Shown one piece after another: positions 1-6,049 of a stretch of 6,049 bases of DNA. Position 1 is the stretch's first letter, and each line of letters starts with the position of its first letter. The notes below the pieces were generated by a model. It ran no database searches, was not told the DNA's origin, and saw nothing but the letters and a program-made list of their open reading frames with translations. The position numbers were made by a program, and so were the translations under genes. This DNA is from Sulfurimonadaceae bacterium (GTDB lineage Bacteria; Campylobacterota; Campylobacteria; Campylobacterales; Sulfurimonadaceae): positions 1-6,049 of the forward strand of contig JAUWRZ010000142.1 of assembly GCA_030610325.1 (NCBI GenBank), written 5' to 3'.

Positions 1-831
1 AATGCGGACTGGATCGACCCTATCGGCGCAGCCGGTCTGCTTGAGCTGACGACTACGTTCAATGTCGCCCGTATGCTTGAGCGTGATGATTTTGAGAAGC
101 GCTACAAGGGTGGTCAGTCTATCTCCATCAGCGAGTTCATCTATCCACTTTTGCAAGGCTATGACAGTGTCCATCTTAAGAGTGACATAGAGATAGGCGG
201 GACTGACCAGAAGTTCAACCTCTTGATGGGACGACATCTTCAGCGTGCCTATGAGATCGGTAAAGAGCAGGCTGTCTTGATGATGCCTATCCTTGAAGGA
301 CTTGACGGCGTACAGAAGATGAGTAAGAGTCTGGGCAACTACATCGGGGTCGCAGATGCACCAAACGATATGTTTGGCAAGGTCCTCAGTGTCTCTGATG
401 ATCTGATGTGGCGCTATTATGAGCTTTTGAGTGCGAAGTCACTGAGTGAGATCGATGTATTGATGCAGGGTGTCGAAGCGGGAAGCCTGCATCCAAAGCG
501 TGTAAAAGAGGGACTGGCATCTGAGATCACAGCACGTTTCCACGGTGAAGAGGCTGCCATAAGTGCTAAAGCAGAGTTTGAGAGAGTCCATGCCAAGAGT
601 GAGATCCCAACCGATATCAACACGTATGAATTTAATGGCCCGATCTGGATCGCAAAAGCTTTGGTCGAGTGTATGATATCACCTTCGACTTCACAGGCAC
701 GGCGTGATATTAAGCAAGGTGCTGTTAAAATAGACCAACAAAAAGTCGCTGATGAGCAATTGCAACTTGACTCCGGTGAATATATCCTCCAGGTGGGTAA
801 ACGGAAGTTTGCCCGAGCAAAGGTAAAGTAA
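1..831 (+). CDS. tyrS: Tyrosyl-tRNA synthetase, 5'-truncated by the window edge
   Basis: This cytoplasmic class I aminoacyl-tRNA synthetase charges tRNA-Tyr with tyrosine using ATP. The frame is open from base 1 and gives 276 residues before TAA, so about 120-130 N-terminal residues, including the HIGH-type ATP motif, lie upstream of the window. Visible landmarks, numbered from base 1, are the LLQGYD segment (Q52-D55) and GGTDQKFN (66-73) of the tyrosine pocket, and a perfect KMSKS loop (106-110, bases 316-330). A helical anticodon-binding region follows. A C-terminal S4-like RNA-binding domain (about 215-276) contains SQARRDIKQGAVKID. The ATG at base 73 is an internal methionine, not the start, because conserved TyrRS sequence continues upstream of it. 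The stop overlaps the fabX start by one base (TAATG), implying one transcript and coupled translation. The promoter is not in the window. Confidence 0.97.
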   Translation, partial: NADWIDPIGAAGLLELTTTFNVARMLERDDFEKRYKGGQSISISEFIYPLLQGYDSVHLKSDIEIGGTDQKFNLLMGRHLQRAYEIGKEQAVLMMPILEGLDGVQKMSKSLGNYIGVADAPNDMFGKVLSVSDDLMWRYYELLSAKSLSEIDVLMQGVEAGSLHPKRVKEGLASEITARFHGEEAAISAKAEFERVHAKSEIPTDINTYEFNGPIWIAKALVECMISPSTSQARRDIKQGAVKIDQQKVADEQLQLDSGEYILQVGKRKFARAKVK

Positions 832-1922
832 TGAGTTTTGAATCCCTGAAGATCGGTAAGTATACGATAGAGAAGCCTATCGTCCAAGGTGGTATGGGTG
901 TTGGCATCAGCTGGGATGGTCTGGCCGGGACAGTCTCCAAAGAGGGTGGTCTTGGTGTCGTAAGTTCCGTAGGGACCGGCTATTATAAAGATAAGAAGTA
1001 CAGCGTGAAACTTGTCTCCCAACGTCCACTCGACGCCGCAAACTTCTACTCTCCAGAGGGCTTGAAGAAGATCGTCGAGAACGCACGCAAGATCTGTGGT
1101 GATGCACCACTGGCCTGTAATGTCCTCTACGCTATCAATGACTACGGCAGAGTCGTGACTGATGCCTGTGAGGCAGGTGTGGATATCATCATCACCGGTG
1201 CAGGTCTTCCGACCAATATGCCTGAGTTCACAGCCGACTATCCTGAAGTCGCTCTTGTGCCGATCATCTCATCCGCCAAAGCCTTGAAGATCATCTGTAA
1301 ACGCTGGCAGAAACGTTATGACCGTCTTCCTGATGCTGTCGTCCTTGAAGGTCCAAAGAGTGGTGGTCATCAGGGCTTTACGTATGAGCAGTGCAGTATG
1401 GAGGAGTTCCAGCTTGAGAACCTTGTCCGTCCAGTAGTCGAAGAAGCAGCGAAGTGGGGTGATATACCGGTCATCGCAGCTGGCGGTGTCTGGGACAAAA
1501 GTGACATCGAAGCGATGATGGAGCTTGGTGCCAAAGGTGTTCAGATGGGTACTCGCTTTATCGGAACGCATGAGTGTGATGCCCATGATAACTTTAAAGA
1601 GGTACTGCTTGGTGCCGGTGAGGGTGATATCCAGTTGATGGGCTCTCCTGTGGGCTATCCTGCCCGTGGTGTACATACGAACCTTACAGACCTTGTCGAG
1701 ACCCGCAGCGGTCCGGATATCAAATGTATCTCTAACTGTGTCGCTCCATGTAACCGGGGTGTCGAGGCTAAGGAGGTCGGCTTCTGTATTGCCGACCGCC
1801 TGAGTGATGCTTATAAGGGCGACTTGGAGTATGGTCTTTTCTTCTCGGGTTCAAACGGTTATCGTTTGGATGAGATCATCTCTGTCAAAGAGCTGATGCA
1901 AAAACTCACTGAAGGAGAGTAA
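831..1922 (+). CDS. fabX: FabX-type FMN/[4Fe-4S] acyl-ACP dehydrogenase/isomerase (2-nitropropane dioxygenase superfamily)
   Basis: The 363-residue cytoplasmic TIM-barrel flavoprotein is often auto-annotated as nitronate monooxygenase. It resembles my recollection of Helicobacter pylori FabX (HP0773) closely along its length. FabX oxidises decanoyl-ACP to trans-2-decenoyl-ACP and isomerises it to the cis-3 form, which starts unsaturated fatty acid synthesis without FabA/FabB or a desaturase. Visible motifs are the N-terminal FMN loop QGGMGVGIS (19-27), ITGAGLPTNMPEF (121-133), GPKSGGHQGF (174-183) with the probable catalytic His180, and the phosphate-binding AAGGVWD...GAKGVQMGTRF (216-243). 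A C-terminal cluster C299-x3-C303-x3-C307-x11-C319 matches the iron-sulphur site described for FabX. An AAAGG Shine-Dalgarno sequence lies 7 bases before the ATG, inside the end of tyrS. Translational coupling to tyrS is likely. The family is certain; the exact FabX reaction is inferred from similarity and gene order. Confidence 0.87.
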   Translation: MSFESLKIGKYTIEKPIVQGGMGVGISWDGLAGTVSKEGGLGVVSSVGTGYYKDKKYSVKLVSQRPLDAANFYSPEGLKKIVENARKICGDAPLACNVLYAINDYGRVVTDACEAGVDIIITGAGLPTNMPEFTADYPEVALVPIISSAKALKIICKRWQKRYDRLPDAVVLEGPKSGGHQGFTYEQCSMEEFQLENLVRPVVEEAAKWGDIPVIAAGGVWDKSDIEAMMELGAKGVQMGTRFIGTHECDAHDNFKEVLLGAGEGDIQLMGSPVGYPARGVHTNLTDLVETRSGPDIKCISNCVAPCNRGVEAKEVGFCIADRLSDAYKGDLEYGLFFSGSNGYRLDEIISVKELMQKLTEGE

Positions 1923-1930
1923 GCAGAAAT

Positions 1931-3337
1931 ATGCTTCGCCTGTTTCTATTATTTTCCCTGCTTTTTAGCTTTTCTGCTATTGCGGCAGATAACACAAAGA
2001 CCCTGCAACGTGCCGACCGATTTCTCAAAAGTAACAATAAAAGTGAGATATTCCGCGCCTATAATGATTATAAAAACCTTTATCTTACTGCTGTCATAAA
2101 CAATGACAAACGCCTTCGTTACCGCTCACTCGAAGGGATAGTAAGTTCGGGAAAACGTCTGCATATCGACGTGACGAGATATGATAAAGAGCTTTCAAGA
2201 CTGAGACCAAAGAGTAAGCCTTTGGCTAAAAAGAGTGTCAAGAAACACACAGAGAAGAAAGTCACGGTAAGTAAGCGCTATATGCTTCGCTCTGTCAGCT
2301 GGAAAGATGGACGTCTGATCCTTAGACTGGATAAATCACTTCCATCCAAACAGCTCAACTACTTCAAGCTTTATGATAAGAAGCGGAAGAAGTACCGTTA
2401 CGTCTTTGATATGCATGATTCGCAGCTCGATAAGAACTACAAGCTTCATCATGCAAACATCCAGCGTATCACACTGGCGCAGTTTCGGCCAAACACGCTT
2501 CGTCTGGTCATCGAGCACAATAAAGAGTTAAAGATCCGTTTTAAGCTCGATAGAAATGCACTTGTCATCAACCCTGGTGTGAAGAGGCCAGTAGAGAAGA
2601 CAAGGCCGGTAAAGATAGTCACGCCTCCTGTCGTACACGACCGTATGATGGCTAAGACTATTGTCTTGGACCCAGGGCATGGGGGAAGAGACGGTGGTGC
2701 TGTCGGTTACAGAAAGTATCGTGAGAAGATGGTGGTCTTGCAGATCGGTAGAGAGGTCGCCAGATTGTTGAAAAAAGAGGGGCACAAAGTCTATATGACC
2801 CGAACAGATGACACTGCTGTCAAATTGCAAAAACGTACGCAGTTCGCGAACCTTAAAAAAGCAGACATCTTTATCTCGATCCATGCGAATGCAGTCCCAA
2901 AACGTAATGCCCATAAAGTATCAGGGATAGAGACCTATTTTCTCTCAAATAACACTGACTCAGGAAGTGAACGGGCAAAACGAGTCGCGAAGATGGAGAA
3001 CTCAAAAGATCTCAAAGATGTCAACTTCTATGGACAGACGGATTTTATCAACATACTAAACCGTGAGAAGATCAAAAGATCTGAACGGCTTGCCCATGAC
3101 CTGCAGAGAAACATTTTGGCAACACTGAAAAAAAGCTATAAAGGTGTGAAAGACACGGGTGTACGAGAAGGACCGTTTTGGGTACTTGTCGGGGCTCAGA
3201 TGCCGTCTGTTCTTATCGAGGTAGGTTTTATCACGCATCCTACAGAAGCTATAAGGTTAGGTAAAAGTTCTTATCAGAAAAAGATGGCGGAGGGGATAGT
3301 ACAGGGGATCGAGCAGTATTTCCTGAAGAACCCGTAG
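1931..3337 (+). CDS. amiA: Periplasmic N-acetylmuramoyl-L-alanine amidase (AMIN + Amidase_3)
   Basis: This zinc enzyme cuts the bond between N-acetylmuramic acid and the stem peptide of peptidoglycan, mainly to split septal wall during daughter-cell separation. The 468 residues begin with a Sec signal peptide: Lys/Arg-poor start, hydrophobic core LFLLFSLLFSFS, and AIAA near residue 19 as the likely cleavage site. A small helical region (about 21-95) and a Lys-rich linker (96-116) follow. Residues about 117-214 are beta-rich and fit an AMIN peptidoglycan-targeting domain. The catalytic Amidase_3 domain spans about 241-464, with zinc ligands His250 (DPGHGG), Glu265 (YREKMV) and His318 (SIHAN), and catalytic Glu430 (LIEVGF). 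All key residues are intact. The start is 8 bases after the fabX stop, and an AAGGAGA Shine-Dalgarno sequence lies within the end of fabX, about 12 bases upstream (slightly long). Related genes are called amiA in Helicobacter and Campylobacter and amiC elsewhere. Confidence 0.95.
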   Translation: MLRLFLLFSLLFSFSAIAADNTKTLQRADRFLKSNNKSEIFRAYNDYKNLYLTAVINNDKRLRYRSLEGIVSSGKRLHIDVTRYDKELSRLRPKSKPLAKKSVKKHTEKKVTVSKRYMLRSVSWKDGRLILRLDKSLPSKQLNYFKLYDKKRKKYRYVFDMHDSQLDKNYKLHHANIQRITLAQFRPNTLRLVIEHNKELKIRFKLDRNALVINPGVKRPVEKTRPVKIVTPPVVHDRMMAKTIVLDPGHGGRDGGAVGYRKYREKMVVLQIGREVARLLKKEGHKVYMTRTDDTAVKLQKRTQFANLKKADIFISIHANAVPKRNAHKVSGIETYFLSNNTDSGSERAKRVAKMENSKDLKDVNFYGQTDFINILNREKIKRSERLAHDLQRNILATLKKSYKGVKDTGVREGPFWVLVGAQMPSVLIEVGFITHPTEAIRLGKSSYQKKMAEGIVQGIEQYFLKNP

Positions 3338-3401
3338 TCTTAAGCTCTTTTGGGAAACGGAGAGTCTTAGGAGTGCTCACCCTTGGCCCTCTCTACTATG
3401 A

Positions 3402-3418
3402 CTCCCGCACTGCGGGAG
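3402..3418. terminator. Short GC-rich hairpin, possible terminator or 3'-end stabiliser
   Basis: CTCCCGC (3402-3408) and GCGGGAG (3412-3418) form a perfect 7-bp stem around the 3-base loop ACT. The stem lies 65 bases after the amidase stop. No T-tract follows on either strand, so it is not a classical intrinsic terminator. It could act in Rho-dependent ending or protect a 3' end against exonucleases. Confidence 0.4.
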
Positions 3419-3438
3419 GCAAAGCCTTCCGATCTCAA

Positions 3439-3507
3439 GCCTTATAGGGCGATCATGACTCCATTGCCCCTCCAGCTGACCTTATGAGTCAATGATCGCT
3501 TATAGGC
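3439..3507. repeat. Long imperfect inverted repeat (hairpin) between convergent genes
   Basis: GCGATCAT plus GACTC (3449-3461) pairs with GAGTC plus ATGATCGC (3486-3490 and 3492-3499), leaving A3491 bulged. The helix continues outward through the G3448-T3500 wobble, TATA (3443-3446) with TATA (3501-3504), and GCC (3439-3441) with GGC (3505-3507), with single bulges at T3442 and G3447. That gives about 21 pairs around a 24-base loop. The structure starts about 100 bases after the amidase stop and about 25 bases past the stop of the minus-strand gene. It may end both transcripts, although no T-tract follows on either strand. It could equally be a small repeat element. Confidence 0.65.
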
Positions 3508-3532
3508 ATCCGAAGAACTTTGCAGCTTCCTC

Positions 3533-4153
3533 TTAATCATCAGTGAACTCACCTGCCGGATAGACGTTGGTATCGCTCAGTGCCTTCTCGACACGCTCTT
3601 TACAGTAGTCAAAGGCAGTGGTGCGCGAACACTCTCTATCGGTGATATATCCCAGGCCACTGAACTGGTAGTTGTCACCTTCGTGCTCTATACAGAAGAG
3701 GATACCCTCACACTTCTCTTCGATCACATCGACGATATCACGGTAGAGTACACCGAACTCAGTCGCCTGCCAACCGATCTCTTCCAACCCGTCATCGGAA
3801 AACTTGTCTATACCATCACCGGTAGTATCGTCATAATCACAGTTAGCCATGTTGAGAGGGATAAGGTCCTGCCATGCGGTCCCAGCTTTTATCAGTACCC
3901 GATCATCATCTTCGACGATCTTGTATTTGTAACCCATCATCTCAGCGAGTGTCTGTGGTTTTGTCGGCATCATAGCCGAAGTCGGCTGTGGTGTCATCTG
4001 CCCCTGATAGATAAAGATATCTGTCGCTGCATAGGGTTCATGGAGCACACGTCCGTCATGTGTGATGGCGAACCGTTTGGTGCTGTTGAGGGCTTGCATG
4101 AGGGCTACTCTATCTACGATGATTATCTCTTTTACAATATTGAATTTCTTCAT
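3533..4153 (-). CDS. Hypothetical protein, 206 residues, family not recognised
   Basis: I do not recognise this protein. It is predicted to be soluble and strongly acidic, with no signal peptide and no membrane segment. Residues 1-50 are rich in beta-type sequence (KEIIIVDRVALMQAL, RFAITHDGRVL, DIFIYQGQ). A Pro/Met/Thr-rich linker spans about 51-68. The central part is Asp-rich (106-121). The C-terminal half contains GWQATEFGVLYRDIVDVIEE and ends in a helix, ERVEKALSD. Five cysteines (105, 148, 154, 175, 184) do not form a standard metal motif. The ATG at 4153 is preferred because an in-frame TAG lies only four codons upstream, a purine-rich AGTAGAGAG precedes it, and an extended -10 lies about 33 bases before it. 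The gene points away from ilvC and towards the amidase, so it is its own transcription unit. The competing plus-strand frame has no comparable start signals. Confidence 0.75.
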   Translation of the reverse strand: MKKFNIVKEIIIVDRVALMQALNSTKRFAITHDGRVLHEPYAATDIFIYQGQMTPQPTSAMMPTKPQTLAEMMGYKYKIVEDDDRVLIKAGTAWQDLIPLNMANCDYDDTTGDGIDKFSDDGLEEIGWQATEFGVLYRDIVDVIEEKCEGILFCIEHEGDNYQFSGLGYITDRECSRTTAFDYCKERVEKALSDTNVYPAGEFTDD

Positions 4154-4185
4154 CTCTCTACTTTTCTATAAATATTTATCTGGCA

Positions 4186-4194
4186 ATTGTAGCA
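4186..4194 (-). promoter_or_regulatory. Extended -10 promoter of the minus-strand hypothetical gene
   Basis: Read on the minus strand, the sequence is TGCTACAAT: TACAAT preceded by the TGN extension. It would start transcription near 4179, leaving a leader of about 25 bases before the ATG at 4153. No good -35 is seen at the usual distance, which is common for housekeeping promoters in Campylobacterota. The hexamer is half of the palindrome at 4186-4201. Confidence 0.5.
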
Positions 4195-4201
4195 CTACAA
4201 T
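4186..4201. promoter_or_regulatory. Perfect 16-bp palindrome, candidate operator or paired -10 elements
   Basis: ATTGTAG-CA-CTACAAT is a perfect 7-2-7 inverted repeat in the divergent region between the minus-strand gene and ilvC. Each strand carries TACAAT, a good -10 hexamer, so the palindrome could simply be two overlapping promoters facing apart. Its symmetry also fits the binding site of a dimeric repressor that would cover the minus-strand promoter. On the minus strand the hexamer has the TGN extension; on the plus strand it does not. Confidence 0.5.
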
Positions 4202-4277
4202 GTTCATCTTTACTAAATCTACCTGAATGATCACTGCTGCTAAGCATAACGTAATCTATTCTTTTGTTTATCTTCGG

Positions 4278-4283
4278 TATAAT
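4278..4283 (+). promoter_or_regulatory. Promoter -10 of ilvC
   Basis: A consensus TATAAT stands 49 bases before the ilvC start, behind a T-rich stretch (TTCTTTTGTTTATCTT). No TTGACA-like -35 lies 16-18 bases upstream, as is usual for sigma-70 promoters in this phylum. Transcription would begin near 4290 and give a leader of about 43 bases that contains the hairpin at 4297-4314. Confidence 0.7.
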
Positions 4284-4296
4284 GCGCGAAATTTTT

Positions 4297-5355
<1,059 letters not shown>

Positions 5356-5386
5356 GACATCTTCCTAGGCACTTTCTATAGCATGT

Positions 5387-5416
5387 GTACATCATGGTCC
5401 AGTTGGATCGATGTGC
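5387..5416 (+). terminator. Hairpin downstream of ilvC, possible terminator
   Basis: GTACATC (5387-5393) pairs with GATGTGC (5410-5416), and GGTCC (5396-5400) pairs with GGATC (5405-5409). The stem has 12 pairs, two of them G-T wobbles, a 2-base bulge (AT, 5394-5395) and the tetraloop AGTT. It begins 31 bases after the ilvC stop. Only a broken pyrimidine stretch (CTTGCTCTTC) follows instead of a T-run, so termination is plausible but not certain. A weaker 5-bp pairing, CTAGG (5352-5356) with CCTAG (5364-5368), overlaps the ilvC stop codon. Confidence 0.4.
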
Positions 5417-5426
5417 CTTGCTCTTC

Positions 5427-5478
5427 ATCACGACCCCATTATATTATTCTTAGCTATTGACAGATCGATATCACGACC
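5427..5478. repeat. Pair of 9-bp direct repeats upstream of the last gene
   Basis: ATCACGACC occurs at 5427-5435 and again at 5470-5478, 43 bases apart (about four helical turns). The second copy overlaps the left arm of the inverted repeat at 5475-5493 and ends 24 bases before the -10 hexamer of the downstream gene. The spacing would suit a regulator binding one face of the DNA, but 9 bases can recur by chance. Confidence 0.25.
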
Positions 5479-5493
5479 TGCTTTTATGAGGTC
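5475..5493. promoter_or_regulatory. Short inverted repeat just upstream of a -10, possible operator
   Basis: GACCT (5475-5479) and AGGTC (5489-5493) flank a 9-base AT-rich spacer and occupy roughly the -35 region of the promoter at 5500-5508. This is a suitable place for a regulator. Five-base arms are weak evidence. Confidence 0.25.
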
Positions 5494-5499
5494 TGTATT

Positions 5500-5508
5500 T
5501 GCTATACT
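5500..5508 (+). promoter_or_regulatory. Extended -10 promoter of the 3'-terminal gene
   Basis: TGCTATACT combines the TGN extension with TATACT, 30 bases before the ATG at 5539. Transcription would start near 5515 with a leader of about 24 bases. There is no good -35 at 17 bases. A consensus TTGACA at 5457-5462 is too far upstream to pair with it. Confidence 0.6.
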
Positions 5509-5538
5509 ACCAAAACATAAACAAATCAGAGAAGAGAG

Positions 5539-6049
5539 ATGATCGAGACACTTACTACGCCTGAGATAGAGTACCTTTTAGAGAACGTCGAATACCATGA
5601 TATCATCACCTATTGTGCTGTCCATAAAGATACGATCGAGCACTTCACAAGAGTGCTCTCCAAACAAGAGCGCGATCGTTTTCTGACGGCGTTGAGTGAA
5701 CGGACCCAGTATGACGCAGATGCTTATGATACTGCGCGTAAAGAGATGGTCCGTGCCGTCTACCATCTACGGCGCGGCATGATCAGTGAGGCTGATCGCA
5801 TGGAGCTACTCCAGCCCTTCTTCCCTGACATGACACAGCGTTATTCGGTTCTTTTGGATGAGAACATCCCTGAACCTGACGCAATGACATTTGAGAGGCT
5901 ACTTGCCAATATAGAGCTGTTCTATGATAGTGGAGTGATGCGGATATTTGATGATTGGGAGGCCTGTACCTATCTCGACAGAGCGTATCTTAAGCGCTAT
6001 GCCGCCGATGTCAAAGGACGTGACGCTTTTAGATGTCTCTACATCAATG
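5539..6049 (+). CDS. Hypothetical protein, 3'-truncated by the window edge, family not recognised
   Basis: The frame stays open from the ATG at 5539 to the last base (170 complete codons), so the gene continues beyond the window. An in-frame TAA at 5518-5520 leaves this ATG as the first start codon. The purine-rich AGAAGAGAG directly before it and the extended -10 at 5500-5508 support it. I do not recognise the product. It begins MIETLTTPEIEYLLENVEYH and reads as a soluble protein made mainly of charged amphipathic helices, such as HFTRVLSKQERDRFLTALSE and YDTARKEMVRAVYHLRRGM. There is no signal peptide, membrane span or nucleotide-binding motif in the visible part. Cysteines are sparse (Cys26, 149 and 166) and not grouped. 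It may be independent of ilvC because it has its own promoter. Confidence 0.8.
   Translation, partial: MIETLTTPEIEYLLENVEYHDIITYCAVHKDTIEHFTRVLSKQERDRFLTALSERTQYDADAYDTARKEMVRAVYHLRRGMISEADRMELLQPFFPDMTQRYSVLLDENIPEPDAMTFERLLANIELFYDSGVMRIFDDWEACTYLDRAYLKRYAADVKGRDAFRCLYIN

Larger units (their letters stand above)
3338..3532. other. Non-coding convergent intergenic region rich in inverted repeats
   Basis: These 195 bases lie between the amidase stop and the stop of the minus-strand gene, so two transcripts run into each other here. I see no credible open reading frame or tRNA. The stretch holds two clear hairpins, listed separately. It also has weaker possible pairing of GAGAG (3360-3364) with CTCTC (3389-3393) and two direct copies of ATGACTCC (3398-3405 and 3455-3462). 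AGTCTTA occurs twice as well (3336-3342 and 3363-3369). The density of pairing suggests structured transcript ends, a small RNA or a decayed repeat element. The sequence alone does not separate these options. Confidence 0.6.

Noticed and set aside
73..75. ATG at 73 as the tyrS start
   Set aside because: Conserved TyrRS sequence (TTTFNVARMLERDDF) continues through it from upstream, and the HIGH-motif region would be lost.
417..1022. 201-codon minus-strand frame across the tyrS/fabX junction
   Set aside because: It lies opposite two clearly functional conserved genes and its translation shows no domain; it is an antisense shadow.
1269..1676. 135-codon minus-strand frame inside fabX
   Set aside because: It is fully antisense to the conserved barrel-coding region, with no motif or start signal.
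3402..3507. CRISPR-like or tRNA-like structure in the convergent junction
   Set aside because: There are no regularly spaced repeats and no cloverleaf or T-loop consensus, only simple hairpins.
3785..3840. Asp-rich segment DYDDTTGDGIDKF of the minus-strand protein as an EF-hand or dockerin calcium loop
   Set aside because: The Asp/Gly spacing is off: with Asp109 as position 1, the Ile falls at position 7 instead of 8, and the position 12 Glu is missing.
3683..4171. 162-codon plus-strand open frame opposite the unrecognised minus-strand gene
   Set aside because: No ribosome binding site or promoter serves its start, its composition looks like an antisense translation, and the minus-strand frame is longer with better start signals.
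5457..5462. Consensus TTGACA as the -35 of a promoter
   Set aside because: No -10-like hexamer lies 16-18 bases downstream (only CTTTTA-type sequence), and it is 40 bases from the TATACT at 5503, too far to pair with it.

Overview
The window looks like a chromosomal segment from a member of the Campylobacterota (Epsilonproteobacteria), most likely a free-living genus related to Sulfurimonas or Sulfurovum. The evidence is the gene order tyrS - fabX - N-acetylmuramoyl-L-alanine amidase, which as I recall it is also found in Helicobacter and Campylobacter downstream of spoT. The sequence of the FabX orthologue, the class I IlvC, and promoters with a good -10 but no clear -35 fit the same group. 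The genus is an inference; no rRNA or other marker gene is present.

Layout. Positions 1-3337 hold a tight plus-strand cluster: the C-terminal two thirds of tyrosyl-tRNA synthetase (5' end outside the window), a fabX-type FMN and probable [4Fe-4S] acyl-ACP dehydrogenase/isomerase overlapping it by one base, and an exported AMIN/Amidase_3 cell-wall amidase starting 8 bases later. Positions 3338-3532 are a non-coding convergent junction rich in inverted repeats. Positions 3533-4153 hold an unrecognised minus-strand gene. Positions 4154-4332 are a divergent promoter region with a perfect 16-bp palindrome, an ilvC promoter and a short leader hairpin. Positions 4333-5355 are ilvC, a single-gene unit here. 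Positions 5356-5538 are an intergenic region with hairpins, a short direct repeat and an extended -10 promoter. From 5539 to the window end runs the 5' part of an unrecognised protein gene.

How the genes work together. The first three genes are probably co-transcribed but do different jobs: translation, unsaturated fatty acid synthesis and peptidoglycan splitting. The last two both concern growth of the cell envelope. ilvC supplies branched-chain amino acid synthesis and has its own promoter. The two unrecognised genes have no visible functional link to their neighbours.

Most of the window is ordinary housekeeping DNA. The points worth a second look are the FabX cysteine cluster, the long imperfect hairpin in the convergent junction, the palindrome that places a -10-like hexamer on each strand, and the two unrecognised genes. 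I see no mobile element, CRISPR array, tRNA or rRNA, and no convincing undescribed multi-gene system.
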